A stretch of DNA of 64,000 bases from Paractinoplanes durhamensis. GTDB lineage: Bacteria > Actinomycetota > Actinomycetes > Mycobacteriales > Micromonosporaceae. Location: contig NZ_BOML01000058.1 of the NCBI RefSeq assembly GCF_016862175.1, positions 62,001 to 126,000 of the forward strand. The letters run 5' to 3'. Shown here piece by piece: positions 15,480 to 23,527 of the stretch; the stretch's first letter is position 1; every line of letters begins with the position of its first letter. Made by a program: the position numbers and the translations under genes. The notes under the pieces were generated by a model that worked only from the letters and a program-made list of their open reading frames with translations, had not been told where the DNA came from and did not search any database.

Positions 15480-18065
15480 GTGGCGGATTCGGGTTTGCGG
15501 GTCCAGCAGGCTGCTGCCCTGCACCGGCAGGCGGTCGCCACGGTCGAGGCGGCGGGCGCCGCGCTGGAAGGTGAGGCGGCTCCGGCTGCTGACCCGCTGG
15601 AGCAGCATTCGCTGGCCGAGCAGTTGCGGGCGGCCGCGTCGGAGCTGGCGCCGGGCTGGCTGGGCTCGCCGTTGGATGCCCAGTCGGCCAACACTCCGCT
15701 GGGTGGTGTCTATCCGCCGCAGTTCGTGCGGCTGGGTGTCGCGCAGCCGTTGGACGATGCGCGTTTCCCGGCGATCATCCCGTTGCTGGGCACGGGGCAT
15801 CTGACCATCGATGCGAGCGCCACCGATTCGCGGGTGTTCGGTCTGTTGCGTTGCCTGTTGTTGCGGCTGCTGGCGGCCGCGCCGCCCGGGTCGCTGCTGG
15901 TCCGGGCCGTGGACGGCGTGGGTGGTGGGGCGGTGTTCGCGCCGTTCGCCGATCTCGCCGATGCGGGGTTGATGTCGCCGCCGGCCACCGACCGGCAAGG
16001 GCTGCGGGATGTGCTGGCCGAGGCGGACAAGTGGCTGCGCCCGGGCCGTGGGGCGCCGCCGCGGCGTAGTCGGCGGGACCGGATGATGCTGGTCGTCATC
16101 GCGAGTTTGCCGGAGCTGACCGAGGGCGAGGAGTTGCGCCGGATCGCGGCGCTCGCGCAGCAGGGGCCGGATTCGGGTCTGCACCTGATTGTCGCGGGCT
16201 GGCCACCGCCGCCGTTGACGGCGGAGACCACGCAGCCACCGCTGCCGCGCACGACGAGAGTGTCGGTCCGTAATCCGTATGCGGTGATCGGCGACCCGCC
16301 GGGGGCGACGTTCGGTTCGCAGCCGGAGGCGCAGTGGCTGAATGCTCGAGTGTTCCTCGACGACGATCCGCCACCGCATCTGGTCGACGCGGTGTGCCGC
16401 GAGCTGGCCGCGCATTCGTCGGCGGCCTCGCAGGTGAGCCTGTCCGATTTGTTGCCGGAGCCGGATGAGATCAACCGGGGGGACGCGGCCGAGGGCCTGG
16501 GCACGATCGTGGGCCATGACGGGGACACCCCGCTGGTGCTGCGGTTCAACGACCTGACGCCGCACTGGCTGGTGGGTGGCCGGTCGGGTGCGGGCAAGAC
16601 GGCGTTCCTGATCAATGTGCTGTATGGGTTGGGCGCTCGGTACAGTCCGGCCGAGATGGCGCTCTACCTCCTGGATTTCAAGGAGGGCGTCTCGTTCGCC
16701 GAGTTCGTGCCGACGCGACGAGACCGTACGTGGTTGCCGCATGCGCGCGCGGTGGGTGTCGAGTCCGACCGGGAGTACGGTCTGGCGGTCCTGCGCGAGC
16801 TGGATGCGGAGATGACCCGCCGCTCGGTGGCGTACAAGAGGGCGGGCGTGACCCGGTTCGCCGACCTGCGGCAGGTGGCGGCGGAGGAGGGGCAGCGCAA
16901 GCCGATGCCGCGGATCCTCTGTGTCATCGACGAGTTCCAGGTGCTGCTGGCCGGCAACGACCCGATCGCCACCGAGGCGGTGGGCCTGCTGGAGTCGCTG
17001 GCGCGCAAGGGCCGGTCGTACGGCATTCATCTGATCCTGGCCAGCCAGACGGTGCTGGGCGTCGAGGCTCTTTACGCGAAACGTGACTCGATCTTCGGCC
17101 AGTTCCCGGTTCGGATCGCCCTGCCGGGCGGCGGCGACGTGCTGGAGCCGACGAACGACGCGGCCGCCGGACTGCCGCTGGGCACCGCGGTGGTGAACAC
17201 GGCGGGTGGCCTGGGCGGTCCGCGCGGTGCGACCCGCGGCCACGAACGGGTGGTGCGGTTCCCCGATCCGCATGCCGACCGTGAGGTGCTCAGCGCCCTG
17301 CGGCACAAGTTGTGGGGTCTGCGCGATCCGGAGGCGGTGCCGCCGCGCATCTTCGCGGGTTACGCGCACCAGCATCTGTCCGACGACCCGACCTACCGGG
17401 CCGCGCTGGCCGGCCGGTCGGCCCGCCCGGCCGCGCTGGTGGGCCGGGTGATCGACGTGAACCTGTCGACGGCCGCGTTCCCGCTGGATTCGTCGCCCGG
17501 CCGCCATTTGGCGATCTTCGGGTCGCAGGCGTCGGGGTCGGAGGTGCTGGACGCGGCGGCCCGCAGTGTGGCCGCGTTCCATCCGCCGCGTACGACCCGG
17601 TTCGTGATCTCGTCGCTGGTGGCCGAGGGCGACCATCTGGCCGAGCGGCTGGCCGCCGAGATCGCGCCCCGGCAGGATGTGGTGCTGGTCGACGCGGCCG
17701 GGCTGGCCGCCGAGCTCGACCTGGAGCGTCCGGGCTACCGGGTGGTGTTCGGGATGGACGCGGCGAGTCCGGGCAGTCTGCCGGGCCTGCGTCAGCTGCT
17801 GCGGGAGGGCCCGGGCCGCGGGGTGCATCTGCTGTCCTGGTGGCGGGGTCTGCGCCGGTTCAGCGAGGAGACGGGCGGCAGCGCCGGCCGGGAGGATGTG
17901 GCCGGTCTGCTCTTCCTGAACGTGCCGCAGTCCGATGTGGCGTTGATGCTGGGCCGCCCGATCGACTGGCATCCGCGGCCGAACCGCGCGCTGCTGCACG
18001 ACCGCCACGCCGATCGCACGGTCACCGTCGTGCCGTTCTTGCAACCGGAGAGCGACGAGCTATGA
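15480..18065 (+). CDS. FtsK/SpoIIIE (EccC-type) ATPase
   Basis: An 861-residue cytoplasmic protein. An N-terminal region of about 340 residues is followed by an FtsK/SpoIIIE P-loop domain with Walker A GGRSGAGKT (about residues 365-373), YLLDFKEGVSFAEF, ILCVIDEFQVLL (Walker B) and IHLILASQTV. A second FtsK-like half starts near 650, but its Walker A position reads FGSQASGSE and lacks the GKT/S Lys, so it is degenerate. This resembles EccC ATPases of type VII secretion, without their membrane helices. The GTG at 15480 sits nine bases after AGGAGG. It overlaps the next gene (ATGA) and probably works with the two small products after it. Confidence 0.85.
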   Translation: MADSGLRVQQAAALHRQAVATVEAAGAALEGEAAPAADPLEQHSLAEQLRAAASELAPGWLGSPLDAQSANTPLGGVYPPQFVRLGVAQPLDDARFPAIIPLLGTGHLTIDASATDSRVFGLLRCLLLRLLAAAPPGSLLVRAVDGVGGGAVFAPFADLADAGLMSPPATDRQGLRDVLAEADKWLRPGRGAPPRRSRRDRMMLVVIASLPELTEGEELRRIAALAQQGPDSGLHLIVAGWPPPPLTAETTQPPLPRTTRVSVRNPYAVIGDPPGATFGSQPEAQWLNARVFLDDDPPPHLVDAVCRELAAHSSAASQVSLSDLLPEPDEINRGDAAEGLGTIVGHDGDTPLVLRFNDLTPHWLVGGRSGAGKTAFLINVLYGLGARYSPAEMALYLLDFKEGVSFAEFVPTRRDRTWLPHARAVGVESDREYGLAVLRELDAEMTRRSVAYKRAGVTRFADLRQVAAEEGQRKPMPRILCVIDEFQVLLAGNDPIATEAVGLLESLARKGRSYGIHLILASQTVLGVEALYAKRDSIFGQFPVRIALPGGGDVLEPTNDAAAGLPLGTAVVNTAGGLGGPRGATRGHERVVRFPDPHADREVLSALRHKLWGLRDPEAVPPRIFAGYAHQHLSDDPTYRAALAGRSARPAALVGRVIDVNLSTAAFPLDSSPGRHLAIFGSQASGSEVLDAAARSVAAFHPPRTTRFVISSLVAEGDHLAERLAAEIAPRQDVVLVDAAGLAAELDLERPGYRVVFGMDAASPGSLPGLRQLLREGPGRGVHLLSWWRGLRRFSEETGGSAGREDVAGLLFLNVPQSDVALMLGRPIDWHPRPNRALLHDRHADRTVTVVPFLQPESDEL

Positions 18066-18754
18066 CCGATCAGCAGCAGGAGCAGGAGACCACCGGCGGC
18101 ATTCCGGTGCAGACGACGCCGGCCGCGCCGGGCCCCTGGTCGGATTATCTGGCGGCGACTCAGCGCCTGGATGCGGTGCGCCGGGCCGCGAGCGCGGCGG
18201 CGGGCGAGCAGCAGGCGGCGGTCACGGCCGCACGGCAGGAGCTTTCGGCGGTACGCGCCCGGCTGGCGCCCCAAGCCGCGCGGATGGTGCGCGACTTCGG
18301 CGTACCGGAAACGGAACTCACGCCGCGCCCCGCTGAGCTGGAGGCGGCGATGCGGGCCGTGACCGGCGGACCGGCCGCGGTGCTGGCGGCGCTGCAGCAG
18401 GCGCGACAGACCGCGGACGCCGCGGATGCCACCATCATCGGTCCGGCGCTGGCCGGTCCGCTGCGGCCGTGGGTTCGCAACCTGCTGGTCTATGGCCCGT
18501 TCGCGGCCGCGGTGCTGATCGTGCAGATCGTTCTCTACCTGGTGGCGCCGTCGGGTTCGGTGCCGACCTACGCGCTGTTGTGCGGGCTGAGCATGCCGGT
18601 GCTGGCGTTCGGCCTGGGCTGGGTGACGATCGGTTTCGTCTACGGCGGGGGCCCGGCCCCGGTCGACCGCACGCCGATCCTGGGCGCCGTCACGTGCCTC
18701 ACGCCGGTGCTGCTGACCTGCATGGGTGTGGGTCTGCTGGCGTTCTTCCGATAG
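18062..18754 (+). CDS. Coiled-coil protein with C-terminal membrane helices, FtsK-operon partner
   Basis: A 230-residue protein. A Gln/Thr/Pro-rich N-terminus is followed by a helical, Ala/Arg/Glu-rich segment (about residues 35-85) likely to form a coiled coil. Three hydrophobic segments follow (about residues 140-162, 168-190 and 205-229), and the chain ends almost at the last helix. Its start overlaps the ATPase stop (ATGA), so translation is coupled. Since the FtsK-like protein lacks its own transmembrane segments, this protein could serve as its membrane anchor. That role is inferred from context only; no named family is recognised. Confidence 0.65.
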   Translation: MTDQQQEQETTGGIPVQTTPAAPGPWSDYLAATQRLDAVRRAASAAAGEQQAAVTAARQELSAVRARLAPQAARMVRDFGVPETELTPRPAELEAAMRAVTGGPAAVLAALQQARQTADAADATIIGPALAGPLRPWVRNLLVYGPFAAAVLIVQIVLYLVAPSGSVPTYALLCGLSMPVLAFGLGWVTIGFVYGGGPAPVDRTPILGAVTCLTPVLLTCMGVGLLAFFR

Positions 18755-18768
18755 AAAGGATCATCGGA

Positions 18769-19029
18769 ATGGCGAATGTCGAAGAGGTCAAGGCGCACGT
18801 GGCCGCCTCGGTGGACGGTGCGGGCCGGGCGGCGAACAGCATTCAGCAGGTGAACGACCAGCTGGAGGATGCGCTGGCGCTGTTGCGGATGACCGCGGTG
18901 GGTTCGTTCCACCCGTCGGTGGCGTCGGCGATCGTGCAGCTCGAGCAGGCCCGGATGCGACTGGACGAGGCGGCTCAGCTGACCCGGGCGGCGATGCACG
19001 ACGCCGACATGTTCCGCACGATCATCTAG
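18769..19029 (+). CDS. Small helical-hairpin protein (WXG100-like size and fold, no WXG motif)
   Basis: An 86-residue protein predicted to be two long amphipathic helices joined near residue 46 by a short turn containing VGSFHP. It has no signal peptide, Cys or membrane helix. Length and two-helix layout resemble ESX/WXG100 secretion substrates, but the Trp-x-Gly turn and the YxxxD/E tail are absent. It follows the FtsK-like ATPase and membrane partner by 14 bases, the position a substrate would take in a type VII-like operon. Its TAG stop overlaps the stop of the convergent RidA gene in a shared CTAG. Function otherwise unknown. Confidence 0.6.
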   Translation: MANVEEVKAHVAASVDGAGRAANSIQQVNDQLEDALALLRMTAVGSFHPSVASAIVQLEQARMRLDEAAQLTRAAMHDADMFRTII

Positions 19030-19463
19030 TCCGCCAACACCGCGGTCAGGTCGATCTCGACCAGCTGGCCGCCATAGCCGAGCGCGGTCACCCCGAGCAG
19101 GGTGCTGGCGGTGGTGAAGGCGGCGGCGAGCGGCGACGCGTTGAGCCGGTCCCAGACCGCGGCGAGCACCGCACTGTCCGCACTGACCACGTAGATGATC
19201 GAGCGGACCACCGCGTCGGGCTTGGCGCCGGCCGCCGCGAGCACGGCCAGGCAGTTGGCGATGACCTGGTCGGTCTGCGCGTCGTAATCACCCGGCTCGC
19301 CGACGACGCTGCCGCCGAGGTCGAGCGGGCACTGCCCGGCGAGGTGCGCGAGCCGCCCCGCGGTCGTGATGGTCACATGGCTGTAGCCGGCGGGATCGTG
19401 CACGCCGGGCGGGTTGAACTTCTGCAGCACGGCGCCCAATTTATCCGAACCAGCCGGGGACAT
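19026..19463 (-). CDS. RidA/YjgF family protein
   Basis: RidA proteins are small trimeric enzymes, many of which hydrolyse reactive enamine/imine intermediates. The 145-residue product has the family core: HVTITTAGRLAHLAGQCPLD, TDQVIANCLAVLAAAGAKPD, VVRSIIYVVSAD and the C-terminal QLVEIDLTAVL. The active-site Arg typical of canonical RidA is not obvious, so it may be a YjgF-family branch with another activity. The ATG at 19463 overlaps the MarR gene by 23 bases. A TTG at 19439 or GTG at 19430 would give the usual family length and may be the real start. Probably co-transcribed with marR. Confidence 0.82.
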   Translation of the reverse strand: MSPAGSDKLGAVLQKFNPPGVHDPAGYSHVTITTAGRLAHLAGQCPLDLGGSVVGEPGDYDAQTDQVIANCLAVLAAAGAKPDAVVRSIIYVVSADSAVLAAVWDRLNASPLAAAFTTASTLLGVTALGYGGQLVEIDLTAVLAD

Positions 19464-19908
19464 CGACCGGATATCCCACGGCCGGGATTACCGTACGCAA
19501 CGACGACTCGACCAACCGCACTCGGTCGGCCCCCAGCTGCTCGACCCACCCGGCCCGCAGCCGCTCGAAGATCTCCGCCGACAGGCGCAGCGATTCGAGG
19601 CCGCGCGGCGTGAGCCGGATCAGTTTGCTGCGGGCGTCGCGCGGATCGTCGACCCGTTCCACGTACCCCATCGCGGTGAGCCGGTCGACGGTCTTACCGG
19701 CGGCCTGCTTGGAGACGCCGAGCCGCCGTCCGATCTCACTGGCGCTGGCTCCGTGGATCCCGACCGCCTGCATCGCGAAGCCATGCACCGGCCGCACGTC
19801 CGGATGCCCGCGAACGGCCAGCTCGGCGTGCAGTTGATCGATGAGGGTACGGAAGCCGGCGAACAGCAGCAGCGGCAGTTCCCAGCCGGGCGGGTCGGCG
19901 TCAGGCAT
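19441..19908 (-). CDS. MarR family transcriptional regulator
   Basis: A 155-residue dimeric winged-helix regulator. The recognition-helix region SASEIGRRLGVSKQAAGKTV is followed by the wing YVERVDDPRDARSKLIRLTPRG, with dimerisation helices at both ends. The ATG at 19908 (MPDADPPGW) is chosen over a TTG at 19923. It is divergent from the AhpD-like gene at 19974, and a palindrome of MarR-operator type lies between them. It therefore probably represses both itself and that gene and responds to an oxidant or small molecule. The RidA gene follows directly downstream. Confidence 0.85.
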   Translation of the reverse strand: MPDADPPGWELPLLLFAGFRTLIDQLHAELAVRGHPDVRPVHGFAMQAVGIHGASASEIGRRLGVSKQAAGKTVDRLTAMGYVERVDDPRDARSKLIRLTPRGLESLRLSAEIFERLRAGWVEQLGADRVRLVESSLRTVIPAVGYPVDVPGWFG

Positions 19909-19916
19909 TGGCAAAC

Positions 19917-19956
19917 TCGACAACCTGGTTTACGGTTTGGACAACCACGTTGTCGA
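19917..19956. promoter_or_regulatory. Putative MarR operator in the divergent marR / AhpD-like region
   Basis: Perfect inverted 8-mers TCGACAAC (19917-19924) and GTTGTCGA (19949-19956) flank an inner pair, TGGTT and AACCA (about 19926-19947). The whole 40-base block fills the gap between the two start codons and should cover both promoters. That geometry fits MarR autorepression plus control of the divergent gene. Confidence 0.55.
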
Positions 19957-19973
19957 TCCTAGAGGAGAAGATC

Positions 19974-20459
19974 GTGTTCATCCAGCACACCGCCGACACC
20001 GCGCCGGCCGGGTCCCGGCCGTTCCTGACCGGCCCGACGCACAAGGCCGTCGCCCTGCTCGCCGAGTCACCGGAGATGCTCGGCGGGTTCCTGCAGGCCA
20101 GCAAGCTCTTCGAGGCCAGCACGCTGGACCCGCTGAGCCGCGAGGTGGTGGTCATGACGATCGCCGTCCGCAACGGCTGCCAGGTCTGCGTCGCCATGCA
20201 CACCGGAAAACTCAACAAGATCGACGGAGGTAAGGCGCTGATCCCCGCTCTGCGCGCTGGCGATCCCCTCCCCGACCCGCAGCGGGAAGCGCTCCGGCAG
20301 TTCGTGCAGAGGGTCCTCGCGACGGCCGGCGAAGTGCCAGAGGAGGAGATCGAGGAGTTCACGAGCGCGGGCTACACGAAGCGCAACGCACTGGAAGTGG
20401 TGCTCGGCATCGGCACCTACACGATGTCCACCCTGGCCAACCGCCTGGTGCGGGCTTAG
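19974..20459 (+). CDS. Carboxymuconolactone decarboxylase / AhpD-like family protein
   Basis: A 161-residue all-helical protein of the AhpD/CMD fold. The motif VRNGCQVCVAMHTGKL carries the CxxC pair and downstream His used by AhpD-type alkylhydroperoxidases for thiol-based peroxide reduction. The GTG at 19974 is chosen because AGAGGAG lies just before it; longer frames start within the operator. It is controlled, by inference, by the divergent MarR protein. The stop codon lies in the first bases of the inverted-repeat element at 20457. The substrate is not known. Confidence 0.82.
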   Translation: MFIQHTADTAPAGSRPFLTGPTHKAVALLAESPEMLGGFLQASKLFEASTLDPLSREVVVMTIAVRNGCQVCVAMHTGKLNKIDGGKALIPALRAGDPLPDPQREALRQFVQRVLATAGEVPEEEIEEFTSAGYTKRNALEVVLGIGTYTMSTLANRLVRA

Positions 20460-20623
20460 GGCCTGTCCTGCCGATCGCGCGAGAGCGAGGCGAGGTCCAG
20501 GTGGTGGCTGGCGTCGGCCGCGAAGCGGTCGCATACCGGTGTTGTATTCGGCCGCTTCGCGGACGCCGTCAGGCGCCGCCTGGGCCACGCCGCAGCCACG
20601 CGTGATCGGCAGGACAGGCCCTA
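20457..20623. repeat. Inverted-repeat element (MITE-like) between convergent genes
   Basis: The ends are perfect inverted copies: TTAGGGCCTGTCCTGCCGAT at about 20456 reads identically on the opposite strand from about 20624. Similarity between the arms continues inward (CCAGG, then CCGCGAAGCGG), giving two imperfect arms of about 70-75 bases around a short centre. It has no coding capacity. The outermost bases supply the TAG stop codons of both flanking convergent genes. It may be a non-autonomous transposon whose termini resemble those of some actinomycete insertion sequences, and its hairpin could act as a two-way terminator. Confidence 0.65.
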
Positions 20624-21268
20624 ACGGGCGTTTATCAACGCCATCGCCTCGGCGCGGACCTTGCCGTCGGTCTGGAAGGCGCCGCGGACCGCGCTGGTCA
20701 CCGTGCGGGCACCGACCTTGCGGATACCGCGCATCTCCATGCATAGGTGCTCGCACTCCAGCACCGCGATCACCCCGCGGGCGTCGAGCTTCGCCAGCAG
20801 CAGATCGGCTATCTGCGAGGTGAGCCGCTCCTGCACCTGCGGGCGGCGGGCGTAGACCTCGACGAGCCGGGCCAGCTTGGAGAGCCCGGTGATCCGGCCG
20901 TGCGTCCCCGGGATGTAACCGACGTGCGCGACACCCTTGAACGGCAGCAGGTGATGCTCGCACATGCTCATCACCTCGATGTCGCGGACCAGCACGAACT
21001 CCTCGTGGTCCGCCTCGAACGTAGTGGTGAGCACCTTTGCCGGGTCGACCCGCAGGCCGGCGAAGAGCTCCGCATAGGCGCGGGCGACGCGGGCCGGGGT
21101 GCGCTGCAGACCGTCGCGGTCCGGGTCCTCACCGATCGCGATGAGGATCTCCCGGACCGCTTTCTCGATCCGAGCCAGGTCGACGGCCTGCTCCACCGGA
21201 GAACCGGTGAGCTTGCCGTCGACCAGGCGGGCGGCGAGATAGTCGAGCTCGTCGTCGTCGGAGATCAG
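20621..21268 (-). CDS. folE: GTP cyclohydrolase I
   Basis: FolE converts GTP to 7,8-dihydroneopterin triphosphate, the first step of folate synthesis. Motifs: IGEDPDRDGLQRTPARVA, VMSMCEHHLLPFKG (zinc Cys and His), YIPGTHGRITGLSKLARLV, RPQVQERLTSQIA and ECEHLCMEMRG (second zinc Cys). The start is uncertain. No ATG, GTG or TTG exists in frame before codon 25 of the conserved reading. The best overlap with ftsH is a CTG at 21268 (CTGA with the ftsH stop), giving 215 residues. A GTG at 21196 gives 191, close to the length of the Bacillus enzyme. The stop lies in the inverted-repeat element downstream. Confidence 0.92.
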   Translation of the reverse strand: MISDDDELDYLAARLVDGKLTGSPVEQAVDLARIEKAVREILIAIGEDPDRDGLQRTPARVARAYAELFAGLRVDPAKVLTTTFEADHEEFVLVRDIEVMSMCEHHLLPFKGVAHVGYIPGTHGRITGLSKLARLVEVYARRPQVQERLTSQIADLLLAKLDARGVIAVLECEHLCMEMRGIRKVGARTVTSAVRGAFQTDGKVRAEAMALINAR

Positions 21269-23277
21269 TTGCTGCCTTCCACCGAGCCGTTCGCGTTGGG
21301 GCCGACCGCGATCTGCCCGTCCGCCTCGGCCTGAGCCTTCAGCTTCTCCCGCTCGGCGGGGGTGACGACCGGCGGTGCCTCGGAGGGCAGCCGCTTGCCG
21401 AACCCGTTGAACGGCGACATCGGCGGGCGCTTGGCCACACGCCCGCAGATCCGGTCCATGTCCTCGCGGGTGATGGTTTCCTTCTCCATCAGCTCGAGGA
21501 CCATGGTGTCGAGCACGTCGCGGTACTCGACAAGGATCTCCCACGCCTCGTCGTGCGCCAGCTCGATGAGCGCGCGCACCTCGGCGTCGATGTCGGCGGC
21601 CACCGAGTCGGAGTAGTCCCGCTCGTGACCCATGTTGCGACCCAGGAACGGCTCGTCACCGCTGGTCCCGTACTTGACGGCGCCGAGCTTGGAGCTCATG
21701 CCGTACTGCGTGACCATGGCGCGGGCCAGGCCGGACGCCTTCTCGATGTCGTTGCCGGCGCCGGTGGTGGGCTCGTGGAAGACGAGTTCCTCGGCGGCCC
21801 GGCCACCCAGCGCGTACGCCAAGGTGTCGATCATCTCGGCCCGGGTCTGGGTGTACTTGTCCTCGGTCGGCAGGACCAGCGTGTGGCCGAGCGAGCGACC
21901 GCGCGGAAGGATCGTCACCTTGTGCACCGGCGCCGAGTGCGGCAATGCGTACGCCACCAGGGCGTGGCCGCCCTCGTGGTAGGCGGTGATCTTCTTCTCG
22001 TTGTCGCTCATCGCCCGGGTCTTGCGCTCCGGACCGGCGATGACCCGGTCGATCGACTCCTCGAGGAACTCGTTGGAGATCGCCCGCTTCTCGTTACGCG
22101 CGGTCAGCAGCGCGGACTCGTTGATCACGTTGGCCAGGTCGGCGCCCGAGAAACCGGGCGTCCGGCGAGCCACCGAGTCGAGGTCGACGTCCGGCGTGAA
22201 CGGCTTGCCCTTGGCGTGCACCCGCAGGATGGCCTTGCGACCCTCCATGTCCGGGTTGTCCACCGGGATCTGCCGGTCGAAGCGGCCCGGGCGCAGCAGC
22301 GCCGGGTCGAGGATGTCGGGCCGGTTGGTGGCCGCGATCAGGATCACGCCGCCCTTGGTGTCGAAGCCGTCCATCTCGACGAGCAGCTGGTTGAGCGTCT
22401 GCTCGCGCTCGTCGTGGCCGCCACCCATGCCGGCCCCACGGTGCCGGCCGACCGCGTCGATCTCATCGACGAAGACGATCGCCGGAGCGTTCGACTTGGC
22501 CTGCTCGAACAGGTCGCGGACCCGGCTCGCACCGACACCGACGAACATCTCGACGAAGTCGGAACCGGAGATCGAGTAGAACGGCACCCCGGCCTCACCG
22601 GCGACCGCCCGGGCCAGCAGCGTCTTACCGGTTCCGGGCGGGCCGAACAGCAGCACGCCCTTCGGGATCTTGGCGCCGAGAGCCTGGTATTTCGCCGGGT
22701 TCTGCAGGAAGTCCTTGATCTCGTGGAGTTCCTCGACCGCCTCGTCGGCACCGGCCACGTCGGAGAACGTCGTCTTCGGCGTGTCCTTGGTGATCATCTT
22801 CGCCTTGGACTTGCCGAAGTTGAGCACCCGCGAGCCGCCACCCTGCATCTGCGACATGAACAGCAGCAGCAGGATCACCAGAATGGCGATCGGCAGCAGG
22901 TTGATCAGCAGGCTGAAGAGGATGTTGTCGCCGGAGACCGTGGTGTCGTAGTTCCCGGTGATCCGGCCGGCGGCCTTGGCATCCTTGACGTCGTCCAGGA
23001 TGTCGGTCGTCGACCCGTACGGGTACTGAGTCTCGATCTTGTCGGTGGTCTTGCCCTCGAACTTCTCCGGGCTCACCAAGTCGAGCTGGAGTACCTGCTC
23101 CTTGTCCTTGATGACTGCCTTTTTGATGCCGGGCTGATTGAGGCGCTCGAGCGCCTGCGAAGTATCAACGCGCTGGTAGCTCGGACCACTGGTGAAGAAC
23201 GAGCTCAGCGCGATAACGCCGATGATCACCAGAATGATCCATACCACCGGGCGGCGGAAGAAACGCGTACGCTCCAT
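21265..23277 (-). CDS. ftsH: ATP-dependent zinc metalloprotease FtsH
   Basis: A 670-residue membrane AAA+ protease that degrades damaged or unassembled membrane proteins and some regulators. An N-terminal helix (about residues 11-28) and a second near 125-145 enclose an extracytoplasmic domain. The AAA module has GPPGTGKT, IVFVDEIDAVGRHRG and the second region of homology with LLRPGRFDRQI. The zinc site HEGGH lies in the protease domain at about residue 430. The C-terminal tail is low-complexity and acidic. The ATG at 23277 is clear. Its stop overlaps the probable folE start. About 250 bases upstream, before hpt, carry its promoter but no gene. Confidence 0.97.
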   Translation of the reverse strand: MERTRFFRRPVVWIILVIIGVIALSSFFTSGPSYQRVDTSQALERLNQPGIKKAVIKDKEQVLQLDLVSPEKFEGKTTDKIETQYPYGSTTDILDDVKDAKAAGRITGNYDTTVSGDNILFSLLINLLPIAILVILLLLFMSQMQGGGSRVLNFGKSKAKMITKDTPKTTFSDVAGADEAVEELHEIKDFLQNPAKYQALGAKIPKGVLLFGPPGTGKTLLARAVAGEAGVPFYSISGSDFVEMFVGVGASRVRDLFEQAKSNAPAIVFVDEIDAVGRHRGAGMGGGHDEREQTLNQLLVEMDGFDTKGGVILIAATNRPDILDPALLRPGRFDRQIPVDNPDMEGRKAILRVHAKGKPFTPDVDLDSVARRTPGFSGADLANVINESALLTARNEKRAISNEFLEESIDRVIAGPERKTRAMSDNEKKITAYHEGGHALVAYALPHSAPVHKVTILPRGRSLGHTLVLPTEDKYTQTRAEMIDTLAYALGGRAAEELVFHEPTTGAGNDIEKASGLARAMVTQYGMSSKLGAVKYGTSGDEPFLGRNMGHERDYSDSVAADIDAEVRALIELAHDEAWEILVEYRDVLDTMVLELMEKETITREDMDRICGRVAKRPPMSPFNGFGKRLPSEAPPVVTPAEREKLKAQAEADGQIAVGPNANGSVEGSN

Positions 23278-23527
23278 GCTGTTGTCGGGCGGCGAGCGCC
23301 CCGACCCTCCTGATCGGCGTCCTGGTCACCTCAACGTCGCCGCCCATCGGCGGCCCCTCCAGCGCTAGTGACACTGCGCCCTTGGTGATTCGACCGTACA
23401 CCGTGGGTGCTGCCTACGAACCCGTGAGCCCGGTGGCCGGACACCCCGGGTCGCCCGTCCGTTCAGCGTGCTTTCATGCCAAATCCACCCATAAAGACGA
23501 ATTCTGTGAAGACGCTGAGAAAGCGGT

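Noticed and set aside
15309..18044. 911-codon minus-strand frame opposite the FtsK-like gene
   Set aside because: The plus strand shows P-loop and Walker B motifs; the antisense translation is Arg/Gln/His-rich without any motif.
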